Numbered from the stretch's first letter, positions 43,162 through 52,561 are shown. The stretch is DNA of 64,000 nt from Marinobacter nitratireducens (GCF_000708045.1 NZ_ANIE01000009.1:434001-498000); one strand, 5' to 3'. The notes: generated from the sequence alone by a model not told the origin. Program-made: numbers and translations.

Positions 43162-43192
43162 TCAGTCAGGCGTAAAGTCTATGACCTTGAGG

Positions 43193-43216
43193 CCGGGGAT
43201 TCCCCGGCTTTTTTTG
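43193..43216 (+). terminator. Strong intrinsic terminator after the 30-residue gene
   Basis: GCCGGGG and CCCCGGC around ATT, then seven T (43210-43216). It isolates the small gene from the hydrolase gene at 43324. Confidence 0.92.
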
Positions 43217-43323
43217 TGCTTAGAAACCATGCGTCGGTGGCGTCGGTCTTGCCTGATCCACTACAGGCAGTGGTAATGTATTCCGCCTGACAACGTTAAC
43301 GTCCATTCGGAGATCCACTGTTC

Positions 43324-44121
43324 ATGAGTGTCGAACTGAACCATCGAATTACCGGGGAAGGTGCCCCGTTGATCCTGTTGCACGGGCTGTTTGGCTCGCT
43401 GGAAAACCTGGGTGGTATTGCCCGCAAGCTGCAGGATGAGTGGCAGGTACATGCCCTGGATGAGCGTAATCACGGCAGCTCGCCCCACTGCGACACCATG
43501 GATTATCCGGCCATGGCCGGTGATGTTATCGCCTACATGGACAAGCAGGGCATCGACAAGGCGAGCCTTCTGGGCCACTCCATGGGCGGCAAGGTTGCCA
43601 TGCAGGTGGCGCTGATCGCTCCCGAGCGGGTGGAGAAAATCATTGTGGCGGACATTGCCCCGGTGACCTACAAACCCCGGCACGATGCCATCCTGGAAGG
43701 ACTGACCTCGACCGACCTTGCAACCGTAAAATCACGGGCCGACGCCGACCACCACCTGGCGGAGTATGTCGACACACCCTCGATCCGTCAGTTCCTGCTC
43801 AAAAATCTCGTCCGTGTTCCGAAAGAGGAACAAACTCCGGATGGTCCGGTGTTTCGGTGGCGGATGAACCTGGCGGTCATCAACGATCTCTATGGGAATC
43901 TGGCCAAGGCTCCCGAGGGCGAAGGCCCCTTCAATGGCCCCGTATTGTTTATCAAGGGCGCGGATTCGGCCTATATCCAGGAGAAACATCGGGACGAGAT
44001 TCAGCGTCTGTTCCCCAAGGCTGAGCTTCGCATTATTCGTGATACCGGCCACTGGCTGCATGTTGATAAGACGGACACGTTTACCGCACTTTGCCGTCGC
44101 TTTCTCCGGGGTGAAGGCTAA
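43324..44121 (+). CDS. Alpha/beta-hydrolase, YbfF-like esterase
   Basis: 265 residues, similar in size to E. coli YbfF. Motifs are LILLHGLFGSLENLGGIA (oxyanion His-Gly), DERNHGSSPH, nucleophile elbow GHSMGGKVA (Ser about residue 90), and the catalytic His in TGHWLHVDK near 240. Role: short-chain acyl ester or thioester hydrolysis; natural substrate unknown. The gene stands between the small-protein terminator and an independent gene 100 bases downstream. Confidence 0.88.
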   Translation: MSVELNHRITGEGAPLILLHGLFGSLENLGGIARKLQDEWQVHALDERNHGSSPHCDTMDYPAMAGDVIAYMDKQGIDKASLLGHSMGGKVAMQVALIAPERVEKIIVADIAPVTYKPRHDAILEGLTSTDLATVKSRADADHHLAEYVDTPSIRQFLLKNLVRVPKEEQTPDGPVFRWRMNLAVINDLYGNLAKAPEGEGPFNGPVLFIKGADSAYIQEKHRDEIQRLFPKAELRIIRDTGHWLHVDKTDTFTALCRRFLRGEG

Positions 44122-44222
44122 ACAGGTCAACCCGGAAAGCTCTGTACACGGTGCTTTGCCCTTCTGCTAAGGTAAACCCAACTCGATACATCCAACCAAT
44201 CAATAACAATCGGATATGAATC

Positions 44223-45305
44223 ATGAAGTGGTTGATGGCGGCGGCGTTGGTATTGTTTGTTCTGGGTGGCGGTTTTCTGCTGAGCCCTTCTCCAATCGAC
44301 AGTGAGGCCTGGCAAGCTCCAAAACCCCGGAGCCTGTCGGGACCGCTGGCTCCCAACGAAATACTCCAGCAGGCGGACCTGCTGGCTCTGGGTGAGGTCT
44401 ACGGACCTGAAGACACGACGGTCAGTCAGAATGGGGTAATCTATGCCGGGACACAGGATGGAAAAATCATCCGGGTACGGCCTGATGGTCAGGTTGAGTC
44501 CTGGTTGGACCTCGGCACCCGGCCTCTGGGTATGGTGTTTGACCGTAATGGCAACCTGATCGTCGCCGATGCCTGGAAAGGCCTGATCTCGGTTGCCCCG
44601 GACCGGACTGTGTCAATATTGACCCGAGAGGCGGAGGGTACCCTGTTCCGTTTCACGGACGATGTTGATATCGCGCCCGATGGCCGGATTTATTTCTCCG
44701 ATGCCAGTTCCCGTTTCCACCAGCCGGATTACCGGCTGGATCTGCTGGAAATGCGCCCTCACGGCCGTCTACTTCGTTACTCGCCAGGGAACGGAAAAAC
44801 CGAAGTGATTCTGCGGGATCTGTACTTTGCCAATGGGGTTGCGGTATCACCGGATGGCGAATTCGTGCTGGTGAATGAAACCTGGAAGTACCGCATCCTC
44901 AGGCATTGGCTCAAAGGGCCGAGAGCCGGGCAGACGGAAATCTTCGCGGATAATCTGCCAGGTTTCCCGGACAACCTGGCGGTGGACAGTGAGGGGCGCT
45001 TCTGGGTGGCATTCCCGACACTCAGGAATCCGCAGGTGGATGCACTTCACAAACGGCCGTGGCTCAAGAACCTGGTGGCCAAGCTGCCGGAAAGCATGCA
45101 GCCGGTTCCCCAGGAATACGGTCTGGCTGTTGCGTTCGATCGTGATGGCCAGGTCCTCACCAGTCTTCACGATACCTCGGGCACGCACCTGAAGGAGATC
45201 ACGTCCGTCAATCCAAATGGTAGCTACCTATACTTTGGTTCACTTCACAATGACCGGATCGGGCGGTTACCGTTACGGGCCATTCCGGGGCTTGGAGACG
45301 AGTGA
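44223..45305 (+). CDS. SMP-30/strictosidine synthase-like beta-propeller, membrane anchored
   Basis: 360 residues. An N-terminal hydrophobic segment (MKWLMAAALVLFVLGGGFLL) should anchor it or export it, followed by a six-blade propeller with NGVIYAGTQDGKIIRV, FDRNGNLIVADAWKGL, DDVDIAPDGRIYFSDAS and NGVAVSPDGEFVLVNET. These are the strictosidine synthase-like repeats. Enzymatic activity (lactonase or esterase) is possible but not shown. The stop overlaps the start of the thioesterase gene by one base. Confidence 0.85.
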   Translation: MKWLMAAALVLFVLGGGFLLSPSPIDSEAWQAPKPRSLSGPLAPNEILQQADLLALGEVYGPEDTTVSQNGVIYAGTQDGKIIRVRPDGQVESWLDLGTRPLGMVFDRNGNLIVADAWKGLISVAPDRTVSILTREAEGTLFRFTDDVDIAPDGRIYFSDASSRFHQPDYRLDLLEMRPHGRLLRYSPGNGKTEVILRDLYFANGVAVSPDGEFVLVNETWKYRILRHWLKGPRAGQTEIFADNLPGFPDNLAVDSEGRFWVAFPTLRNPQVDALHKRPWLKNLVAKLPESMQPVPQEYGLAVAFDRDGQVLTSLHDTSGTHLKEITSVNPNGSYLYFGSLHNDRIGRLPLRAIPGLGDE

Positions 45306-45778
45306 TGACAACCGTAAAGCCAATCCAGTGGGATCTTCCAGATCCATTTACCATCGACCTCGTTGTGCGCGCGGAAGATACCGATCGCCTGGGCCATGCC
45401 AACAACGTGGTCTATGTGCGTTGGCTGGAAGAGGTCAGCTGGGCACATATTGATAGCCTGGGCATGAACTGGGATCTGCACGAGCAGACCGGTAAGGCGA
45501 TGGCGATTACCCGCACCGAGATCGACTACCTGATGCCTGCTAACGAGGGGGATCGCCTGGTTCTGGGCACCTGGCTTACAGGCTACGATGGCAAGTTCCG
45601 GTCGTCTCGACAGTTCCAGCTGGTACGCCCAGCGGACGGCAAGACGCTGGTTCGGGCCGTGTCTACCCACGCTTGTGTGGATCTGAAAAGCCAGCGTCCG
45701 TCCCGGGCACCAAAGGCGTTTGCCGATATTCTTGGTGGCGCCGTCGTGTCAGGTGGTAGGGACGTTGGGTTCAATTGA
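45305..45778 (+). CDS. Acyl-CoA thioesterase, 4HBT hotdog fold
   Basis: 157 residues from ATG 45305, with GGAGA upstream; the ATG shares its A with the previous stop, so it is translationally coupled. VRAEDTDRLGHANNVVYVRWLEE contains the 4HBT signature with the catalytic Asp, and RTEIDYLMPANEGDRLVL follows. Role: hydrolysis of acyl-CoA, substrate chain length unknown. The partner propeller gene suggests a shared function in an acyl or lactone pathway, which is only inferred. Confidence 0.88.
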   Translation: MTTVKPIQWDLPDPFTIDLVVRAEDTDRLGHANNVVYVRWLEEVSWAHIDSLGMNWDLHEQTGKAMAITRTEIDYLMPANEGDRLVLGTWLTGYDGKFRSSRQFQLVRPADGKTLVRAVSTHACVDLKSQRPSRAPKAFADILGGAVVSGGRDVGFN

Positions 45779-45852
45779 GCGCTGTCTTCCGTAACTTCTG
45801 CTAGTCTGAACAAAATCCTGTATCCCGTTAACACTGCCGTCTGGAGAGCACC

Positions 45853-46830
45853 ATGGAACAGACCGAGCCGAGAATTGAAACCATGAACCACGTGGTCTAT
45901 GACCAGTTTGGTGACCGTGATGTCCTGAAAGTTATCCGGTCGGCGCCGCCGGCAATTGAGGCGGGCCAGGTGCTGGTCCGGGTCCATGGTGCCGGGTTGA
46001 ATCCCATTGACTGGAAGACCCGCAAGGGGCTTGGTTTTGCAGCCCGCCAGATCGAGAATTCGCTGCCCTGGACACCGGGGTACGATATGGCCGGCGAAGT
46101 CGTGGCGGTGGGCGCGGACGTGACCACGCTCGAGCCCGGTGACCGGGTTATGGGAATGATCGGGTTTCCGGCCTCAGGCGGAGCTTATGCTCAGTACGCG
46201 GTGGCCGGCGTGGATGAATTGGCGATCGTCCCCGAAGAGCTGGACCTGCTGGTTGCCGGTGCCGTGCCGTTGGCGGCGCTGACGGCGTGGCAGGCTTTGT
46301 TCGAGGTAGCCAAGCTCGAATCGGGCCAGAAGATTCTGATTCATGCCGGGGCCGGCGGCGTTGGTCACTTCGCCGTCCAGTTCGCTCTGGAGCGGGGAGC
46401 TCATGTCATTGCCACTGCCTCCGCGAGCAATCGCGACTTCCTGGCGGGGCTGGGTGTGCATGAGGTTATCGATTATCACACCACGGATGTGGGTGAGGAG
46501 TGTTACGGGCTGGATGTTGTGCTCGACCTGATCGGTGGGGAGGCCGGGAAGCGTTCCCTGCATACCCTCGGGGAGCACGGTGTACTGGTGACCATTCCTA
46601 CGGTGACGGCGGACGACATTATCAGTCAGGCGGAGTCTATGGGTCTGAAAGCGCACGGTATGACGGTGCGGCCTGACGCTTTCCATTTGGACGAGATCGC
46701 CGAGCTGATCGAGGACGGTGACGTCAAGGTTCATATCGACCAGACGTTTCCGCTGGCAGCCGTGGCTGATGCCCACGAAAAGCTCGAGGGCGGCCACGTG
46801 CGCGGGAAACTGGTGCTGGATTGCCGGTAA
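45853..46830 (+). CDS. Zinc-independent medium-chain alcohol dehydrogenase / quinone oxidoreductase
   Basis: 325 residues with ATG at 45853 preceded by GGAGA. GroES-like N-terminal half (VHGAGLNPIDWKTRKGL; GYDMAGEVVAVGADV) and a Rossmann half with ILIHAGAGGVGHFAVQFALERGA (NADPH site). The zinc cysteines are absent, so it groups with quinone or enone reductases. Convergent with the antiporter gene. Confidence 0.88.
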   Translation: MEQTEPRIETMNHVVYDQFGDRDVLKVIRSAPPAIEAGQVLVRVHGAGLNPIDWKTRKGLGFAARQIENSLPWTPGYDMAGEVVAVGADVTTLEPGDRVMGMIGFPASGGAYAQYAVAGVDELAIVPEELDLLVAGAVPLAALTAWQALFEVAKLESGQKILIHAGAGGVGHFAVQFALERGAHVIATASASNRDFLAGLGVHEVIDYHTTDVGEECYGLDVVLDLIGGEAGKRSLHTLGEHGVLVTIPTVTADDIISQAESMGLKAHGMTVRPDAFHLDEIAELIEDGDVKVHIDQTFPLAAVADAHEKLEGGHVRGKLVLDCR

Positions 46831-46846
46831 GGAGCCTCGGCTCCTT
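46829..46846. terminator. Bidirectional hairpin between oxidoreductase and antiporter
   Basis: AAGGAGCC and GGCTCCTT form an 8-bp perfect palindrome with a two-base loop spanning both stop codons. A T-rich but broken tail (TTATTCCTTTT) follows on the plus strand. Confidence 0.6.
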
Positions 46847-48692
46847 ATTCCTTTTCGGCGGTCTCGTCAGCTTCCTTTTCTTTCTCTTTCCGTTCTTTCG
46901 GTGGCTGAGGTGGAACCAGGCTGATCAGACTCCAGCCTTTTTCCGGCTTCAGCGCATCCATATCCCGCACCGGTGAGATCCGGTCCTTGTCGTCGAATAC
47001 AAACAGCACCAGGGCCTGATTCTGGTATTTCTCCCGGAAATGCTCAAAGCTGAACTCTTCGCTGAGCTGTGTCGACTTAACTGAATACCCCTGGCTCGCC
47101 AGGCTTGCCAGTTTGGCGTAGCTGACTCCGTCGAACAGTCCGCGGGTCATCTGGATTTTTTCTGCCGTCTGGTGCCGCGCTTTCTGATCCTGGTCACCGT
47201 CCGCGAGGGTAAATACGGAGGTCGTTCCGAACCAGTCCAGGAAATGATAGGTAGCCAGGGAATTCATGTGCTTGTAGGGGGATATGACCAGCAGGTTGCC
47301 GATGCCGGTCAGATCGAGATGGGTTGAGGCATGCTCGGAGACCGGGTTGCCGAAGTAGGTGGGCAGATTATCCATTCGGGCTTGGCGCACGTTCTCCCAG
47401 TTGGTATCCGCGAGCATCACTGGTACCTCATGCTTGTTCAGCGCCTGGGCGATCATCCGGGCCACCGGGTTGGCGCCCAGAATCAGAAAGCCGAATTCGG
47501 CGGGTTCAGCAACACGAAGTACGCGGGCCAGAGGTCGGGCGGTCAGACTCTGCAGGGTCACCGTGGCAATGATCAGCATGAAAATCAGTGGCACCAGCGT
47601 TGTCGCGCCTTCGTAGCCTAACTTTTGCAGCTGGAAGGCAAAAAGCGCGGAAACGGCGGCAGCAACGATACCGCGAGGGGCGATCCAGCTCAGGAAGAGC
47701 TTTTCCCGCCAGTTGAGCGTTGTTCCAATGGCGGACAGGAAAATGCTCAATGGACGGGCGACCAGCATCAGAATTGCCAGCACCACGACCAGGCCCCAGC
47801 CCAGATCCGCAATCGCACTGAATTCCACCCGGGCCGCGAGAATGATAAACAGCGCCGAGATCAGCAGGACGCTCAGGGATTCCTTGAACTCGAGGATGCT
47901 CTCAATGGGGACCTGTTTCATGTTGGCCATCCAGATGCCCATGATGGTGACGGTGAGCAGTCCGGACTCGTGTGCCATTTCGTTTGAAATGGCGTAGACG
48001 CCGAGCATGAAGGTCAATGTACCGGCGTTGTGGAGATACTGGGGAATAAGGTGTTTGCGGAGTACCAGGCCGTTGAGATAGCCGGCCACGGCCCCGATCA
48101 GGAACCCGACCAGTAGGGTTTTGCCGAAGATGTAGAGGGAGTGTTCGAAGACATTACCCTGACCCCAGGAGACAATTCCCTCGAAGACCAGTACGGCCAG
48201 TAGTGCGCCGACGGGATCGATGATGATGCCCTCCCAACGCAGGATGTTGGCGAGCTTGGCGTCGGGGCGGACCGATCGGAGCAGCGGTGCAATGACGGTC
48301 GGTCCCGTGACGATGGAAATGGCGCCGAATAGAAGGGCAACAGGCCAGGAAACATCGAGCACCCATTTGGCAGAGAGTGTGCCGATGATGCAGGTGACGA
48401 TGGAGCCCACCGGAACCAGGTTGCGGACCATCTTGCCGTGGCCGCGGATCTCGTCATACCGGAGAGTCAGACTGCCCTCGAACAGGATGATTGCGACCGC
48501 CAGGGAAATCACCGGGAACAGCAGATCGCCGAACACCGCTTCCGGAGCAAGAAACCCCAACACCGGTCCGGCGGCGATACCGCCCGCCAGCAGAAAGAGA
48601 ATGGCCGGCATCCGGACCCGCCAGGCGAGCCACTGGCAGAACAGGGAAAGGACACCAATGCTGGCGAGGAGCATGACGGTACTGACAGGCAT
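46845..48692 (-). CDS. CPA1-type cation/proton antiporter with TrkA-N domain
   Basis: 615 residues. About 12 membrane segments in the first 400 residues (for example TVMLLASIGVLSLFCQWLA), with GAISIVTGPTVIAPLLR and WEGIIIDPVGALLAVLVFEG containing the transport-site Asp region. A RCK/TrkA-N nucleotide-binding domain starts at LILGANPVARMIAQALNKHEVP near 415. The tail is very charged (PKERKEKEKEADETAEKE). Role: Na+ or K+/H+ exchange, gated by nucleotide; ion unknown. Confidence 0.9.
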   Translation of the reverse strand: MPVSTVMLLASIGVLSLFCQWLAWRVRMPAILFLLAGGIAAGPVLGFLAPEAVFGDLLFPVISLAVAIILFEGSLTLRYDEIRGHGKMVRNLVPVGSIVTCIIGTLSAKWVLDVSWPVALLFGAISIVTGPTVIAPLLRSVRPDAKLANILRWEGIIIDPVGALLAVLVFEGIVSWGQGNVFEHSLYIFGKTLLVGFLIGAVAGYLNGLVLRKHLIPQYLHNAGTLTFMLGVYAISNEMAHESGLLTVTIMGIWMANMKQVPIESILEFKESLSVLLISALFIILAARVEFSAIADLGWGLVVVLAILMLVARPLSIFLSAIGTTLNWREKLFLSWIAPRGIVAAAVSALFAFQLQKLGYEGATTLVPLIFMLIIATVTLQSLTARPLARVLRVAEPAEFGFLILGANPVARMIAQALNKHEVPVMLADTNWENVRQARMDNLPTYFGNPVSEHASTHLDLTGIGNLLVISPYKHMNSLATYHFLDWFGTTSVFTLADGDQDQKARHQTAEKIQMTRGLFDGVSYAKLASLASQGYSVKSTQLSEEFSFEHFREKYQNQALVLFVFDDKDRISPVRDMDALKPEKGWSLISLVPPQPPKERKEKEKEADETAEKE

Positions 48693-48713
48693 AGGAATTT
48701 CAGTTCCTTTGAG

Positions 48714-49505
48714 TTACTGGTTGGCTCGACGGGCGATCCGGTTCAGTAGCCGGGATGCGGCAAAAAAACCAAAGCTGGCGGTGACCGGACTGGCGGCGCC
48801 GAAGCCCGACGCGCAGTCCAGGCGAACAGGGCCGTCTGTTGTCGGCTTCTGGAGGCAGACTTCGCCATCACCGGCAGGATACGTCAGCTGTTCGAGGGAG
48901 TATACGGCTTCAATTCCGAAACGGCGCTTTGGATTGCGTGAGAAGCCATACTCACGCCTAAGCATGTTTCGGACTTTGGCCAGCAAGGGGTCCTGGGTGG
49001 TCTTGCTCAGGTCAGCCACCTGGATCTGGGTTGGATCCATCTGGCCTCCCGCACCGCCGGCGCACACGATGGGCGTTTTATGGCGCTGGCAATGGGCAAT
49101 CAGGGCAGCCTTGGCCTTGACGCTGTCGATGGCATCGATGACGCCGGAGATCTCGTCAGAAATAAGCTCGGCGACGTTCTTGGGTGTCAGGAACCCGAAA
49201 TGGACGCGAATGTCCGCCTGGGGATTGATCGCTCGCAAGCGTTCGGCCATGGCATCGGTTTTGGTCCGTCCATACTGGCCTTCGAGAGCATGAAGCTGGC
49301 GGTTGGTGTTGGAGACGCAGATATCGTCCATATCGATCAGGGTGAGGGTGCCGATGCCACTCCGTGCCAGGGATTCGGCGGCCCAGGATCCAACGCCACC
49401 AAGCCCGACAATGGCGATATGGGCGTCGCGAAACGCACCAAGGGCTCTGCGACCATACAGGCGCTCGATACCACCAAAGCGGAAGGCGTAGTCATCGGTG
49501 TTCAT
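48714..49505 (-). CDS. tcdA: tRNA threonylcarbamoyladenosine dehydratase
   Basis: 263 residues from ATG 49505 with GGAG upstream; upstream in-frame codons are not family-like. The ThiF/E1-type ATP site is IAIVGLGGVGSWAAESLARSGI, then LIDMDDICVSNTNRQLHA and CAGGAGGQMDPT. C-terminal GFGAASPVTASFGFFAAS is typical. Role: dehydrates t6A37 to cyclic ct6A in ANN-decoding tRNAs. Length agrees with E. coli TcdA (268). Confidence 0.92.
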   Translation of the reverse strand: MNTDDYAFRFGGIERLYGRRALGAFRDAHIAIVGLGGVGSWAAESLARSGIGTLTLIDMDDICVSNTNRQLHALEGQYGRTKTDAMAERLRAINPQADIRVHFGFLTPKNVAELISDEISGVIDAIDSVKAKAALIAHCQRHKTPIVCAGGAGGQMDPTQIQVADLSKTTQDPLLAKVRNMLRREYGFSRNPKRRFGIEAVYSLEQLTYPAGDGEVCLQKPTTDGPVRLDCASGFGAASPVTASFGFFAASRLLNRIARRANQ

Positions 49506-49595
49506 TGCGGGCTCCGTCATTGCCGGCCAGCGGGGGGCGCTGGAGTCAAAGGGCGACATTGTAACCCAGTGTTTTGGGGTCACAAAAAGCGGGCA

Positions 49596-49700
49596 TAAAA
49601 AAAGCCACGCAGAGCGTGGCCTTAAGGAAGCACCCAGTCCTGTCAGGGAGCTGGGCTGGACTAGTTCAGAGACACTAATCAACGTGCCTATTGTCTCTCC
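49596..49700 (-). ncRNA. Candidate structured RNA ending in an intrinsic terminator, upstream of tcdA
   Basis: On the minus strand three stems follow one another: AGAGACA with TGTCTCT (49698-49692 and 49674-49668), CCCAG with CTGGG (49655-49651 and 49637-49633), and a terminator GCCACGC with GCGTGGC (49620-49604) plus seven U. The region lies between the acyl-CoA dehydrogenase stop and tcdA. It might be a small RNA or the structured 3' end of the upstream mRNA. No good promoter was found. The terminator part is certain; an independent RNA is only possible. Confidence 0.4.
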
Positions 49701-49785
49701 GTCTTGTGTCTTCAAGAAGGTCACAAGATGCCAAAGATCGGTCATTTTCGGTCAGCTTGGACAAGTCTGTGACCGTTTTGGCCAA

Positions 49786-51561
49786 TCAGGCCGCCCAATG
49801 GTCATCGGCGAAGGCCATCAGGCTCTCCTTCCCGGTTTTAATGTCGTCCAGCAGCCAGTGGATCTCCGGCAATAGCTTTTCGAAGTAAAAGCGAGCGGAA
49901 ACCTGTTTGGCCTCCAGCAGAGGCGTGTTGCCGTCGCCGGCGTCGAGTTTGGCCGACGCGACTCCGGCCATCCGTGACCAGAGATAACCAATGGTGGTCA
50001 GCGCCATCAGTCGCAAGTAAGGGCTGGCTGCGGCTCCTGCCTGTTCCGGATCCTTCGGCGCGTTACTGGCGAGCCACAGGGTTGCCTCCTCCAGCGCCTT
50101 GACGGCACCTTTCAACTCATCTCGGTAGGGCGCCTCGGGGTTATCTTTCAGGTAACCGGTCAGTGTGGCGAAGAGGGTTCTCACCAGTTGTCCTCCTTTC
50201 AGACTAAGCTTCCGACCCACCAGATCCATGGCCTGGATGCCATTGGTGCCCTCGTAGATTCTGGCAATTCGGCCATCACGGACCAGCTGCTCCAGCGGCC
50301 AGTCAGTTGTGAAGCCGGAGCCGCCCAGCACCTGCAGGCCTGTGTTGGCGTTATTGAAGCCCTCGTCGGTCAGGAAGGCCTTGACCACGGGGGTTAGCAA
50401 TTGCACCAGATCATCCGCCGACGCCCGGACCGTTTCGTCCGTGTGGGCGACTGAGAGATCCAGTTGGTGCCCCGTAAACAGGGCCAGGGCTCGCATACCT
50501 TCATTCAACACCTTTTGACGCATCAGCATGCGGCGTACGTCCGGGTGCACAATGATCGGGTCGGCCGGCCCATCCGGGTTTTTGGGGCCGCTCAGAGACC
50601 GGCTTTGCAAGCGCTCACGGGCAAAGCCAAGGCTTTCCTGATAGGCCATCTCTGCCAAACCAAGCCCCTGCATGCCGACCATAAGGCGGGCTTCGTTCAT
50701 CATGGTAAACATGGCACGCATTCCGTCATTGGCTTCTCCGACAAGCCAGCCTTTGGCTCCCTCGAAGTTCATGACACAGGTCGCTGAGCCCTTGATGCCC
50801 ATCTTGTGTTCCAGGCCGCCGCAGAATGCCGGGTTACGCTCACCGGTGTCGGGCAGGAACTTGGGCACGATGAACAGCGAGATGCCTTTGGTGGTGTCTG
50901 GTGCTCCGGGGAGTTTGGCCAGCACCAGGTGCACGATGTTGTCCACAAGGTCGTGTTCGCCACCCGTGATCCAGATCTTGGTCCCCTCGATGGCGTAGCT
51001 GCCGTCATCATTGGGCGTCGCCCGGGTCCGGATCAGGCCCAGATCGGTACCGCACTGAGGTTCTGTGAGACACATGGTGCCTGTCCACTCACCGGAGATG
51101 AGCTTTTCCAGATAAGTCTGCTTGAGTTGATCTGAACCATGGGCATGGAGGGCGCTGATCGCACCGTGGGTCAGTCCAGGGTACATGCCCAATGACAGGT
51201 TGGTTGAACACACCATTTCATCGACCACAAACTTCAGGGTGTGGGGCAGCCCCTGGCCACCGTATTCAAGAGGCGCATCCAGGGCCGTCCATCCGCCTTC
51301 CACGAACTTCTTGTAGGCTTCCTTGAAGCCGGTGGGGGTGGTAACCGAGCGGGTGTCAGGGTCGTACTGACAGCCTTCGCGATCTCCCGCCTGGTTCGTG
51401 GGTTGAATCACTTCCGCAGCCAGTTTGCCCGCTTCATCAATAACAGCCGACATCAGGTCGGGTGTGGCATCGGCATACTGCTCCAGTTCATGGAGTCGGT
51501 CTGCCCCCAAAACATCAAACAACAGGAATCGTAAATCGTTCGCTGGAGCCTGGTATTGCAT
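49786..51561 (-). CDS. Acyl-CoA dehydrogenase (DmdC/AcdA-like, long type)
   Basis: 591 residues, the size of the long acyl-CoA dehydrogenase clade with a C-terminal helical extension. FAD/substrate segments are MCLTEPQCGTDLGLIRTRA, IEGTKIWITGGEHDLVDNIVHLVLA, and the catalytic base region RIYEGTNGIQAMDLVGRK. The N-terminus MQYQAPANDLRFLLFDVLG is typical. Some members act on 3-methylmercaptopropionyl-CoA, others on fatty acyl-CoA; the substrate cannot be told here. Preceded by GGAG. Confidence 0.92.
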   Translation of the reverse strand: MQYQAPANDLRFLLFDVLGADRLHELEQYADATPDLMSAVIDEAGKLAAEVIQPTNQAGDREGCQYDPDTRSVTTPTGFKEAYKKFVEGGWTALDAPLEYGGQGLPHTLKFVVDEMVCSTNLSLGMYPGLTHGAISALHAHGSDQLKQTYLEKLISGEWTGTMCLTEPQCGTDLGLIRTRATPNDDGSYAIEGTKIWITGGEHDLVDNIVHLVLAKLPGAPDTTKGISLFIVPKFLPDTGERNPAFCGGLEHKMGIKGSATCVMNFEGAKGWLVGEANDGMRAMFTMMNEARLMVGMQGLGLAEMAYQESLGFARERLQSRSLSGPKNPDGPADPIIVHPDVRRMLMRQKVLNEGMRALALFTGHQLDLSVAHTDETVRASADDLVQLLTPVVKAFLTDEGFNNANTGLQVLGGSGFTTDWPLEQLVRDGRIARIYEGTNGIQAMDLVGRKLSLKGGQLVRTLFATLTGYLKDNPEAPYRDELKGAVKALEEATLWLASNAPKDPEQAGAAASPYLRLMALTTIGYLWSRMAGVASAKLDAGDGNTPLLEAKQVSARFYFEKLLPEIHWLLDDIKTGKESLMAFADDHWAA

Positions 51562-51760
51562 GGAGTACTCTCCTCAGTGTGCTTCAGTATCGGTCGGGAG
51601 TCACCCGAACCCTTGGGTTGGTGCAATCACCGATTTCATACGGTTGTTTTAATTTCGTGGTTCACTGGGCAGAGAATCAAATCCAGAGAATCATCGTATG
51701 ACTTTGGGAACGTGTCGGTCCCTCGCGCTGAGAGGGTGTAACACTGCGGGTCAGGGAATT

Positions 51761-52507
51761 ATGATGAAACGAATACTTATTGCCGGTGTATCGGGCGCGA
51801 TTGGGAGGGCCCTGACTGAGCACTTGCTGGATCAATACCCCGATTGTTCGATTGTTGGCCTTTGCCGGGTTCCGGAAGAGGTGCGAGAGGAAGTTGCGCA
51901 CACTCAACGTTTGCACCTGATTTCCTGGGACGCCTGGGATGAAACGTCATTGGACCAGGTTGTCCGCCGCCTGCAGGACATTTTTTCTCCGAAAGAGGGG
52001 CTGGACACCGTGATCTACACTGCCGGCTTGCTGCATTCGGAGTCCATGCAGCCGGAAAAGCGTCTGGAGGATGTGGGGCGCCAGAACATTGAGCGGTCGT
52101 TCAGGGTAAATGCTTTCGGATTCCTGGGGCTTGTCCAGGCGCTGGTGCCCTGGTTGACTCATCGTGAGTTCAAGCGCGTGGTCGCAATCTCAGCGAAAGT
52201 GGGTTCGATCTCGGACAACGGTATGGGCGGATGGTATGCCTACAGGGGCGCGAAGGCGGCCTTGAACATGTTTGTACGTAACCTGTCGATCGAGCTTCGC
52301 CGTCGTAACCGGTCAGTTGCCTGTATTGCCTTGCATCCCGGAACCACAGCCACACCGCTTAGCGAACCCTTTCAGCGGTCCCTGGCGCAACTGACGGTGC
52401 ATTCGCCCAGGGAAACGGCGACTAATCTGGTTAAGGTGATCTCATCGCTGTCGGAGCAGGATAATGGCAAATTTCTGAGTTGGGATGGCGCTGAACTGCC
52501 TTGGTGA
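51761..52507 (+). CDS. Short-chain dehydrogenase/reductase (CsgA-like)
   Basis: 248 residues from ATG 51761. Nucleotide motif ILIAGVSGAIGRAL near the start, an NAG-like element IYTAGLL, Ser/Tyr/Lys in AISAKVGS and GWYAYRGAKAALNMF (YxxxK intact). C-terminal GKFLSWDGAELPW is seen in bacterial CsgA-type SDRs. Substrate unknown. Convergent with the ChrR-type gene. The 200 bases before it contain AACCC/GGGTT dyad at 51608-51619 but no recognised promoter. Confidence 0.87.
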   Translation: MMKRILIAGVSGAIGRALTEHLLDQYPDCSIVGLCRVPEEVREEVAHTQRLHLISWDAWDETSLDQVVRRLQDIFSPKEGLDTVIYTAGLLHSESMQPEKRLEDVGRQNIERSFRVNAFGFLGLVQALVPWLTHREFKRVVAISAKVGSISDNGMGGWYAYRGAKAALNMFVRNLSIELRRRNRSVACIALHPGTTATPLSEPFQRSLAQLTVHSPRETATNLVKVISSLSEQDNGKFLSWDGAELPW

Positions 52508-52561
52508 GGTCGAAGGCCCAAGGGCCCCTTAACAGGGCCCGAGTTGCAATGAAGAGCCGAA

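Noticed and set aside
49506..49745. In-frame extension of TcdA by 80 residues
   Set aside because: Contains the terminator hairpin and non-family sequence; ATG 49505 has a good ribosome-binding site and gives the normal length.
51700..51760. Segment with CTGAGAGGGTGTAACAC and GGGTCAGGGAA resembling a TPP riboswitch
   Set aside because: Too short (about 55 bases) and lacks the ACCTGAT and TAATACC-type helices of the thiamine element; the downstream SDR gene is not a thiamine gene.
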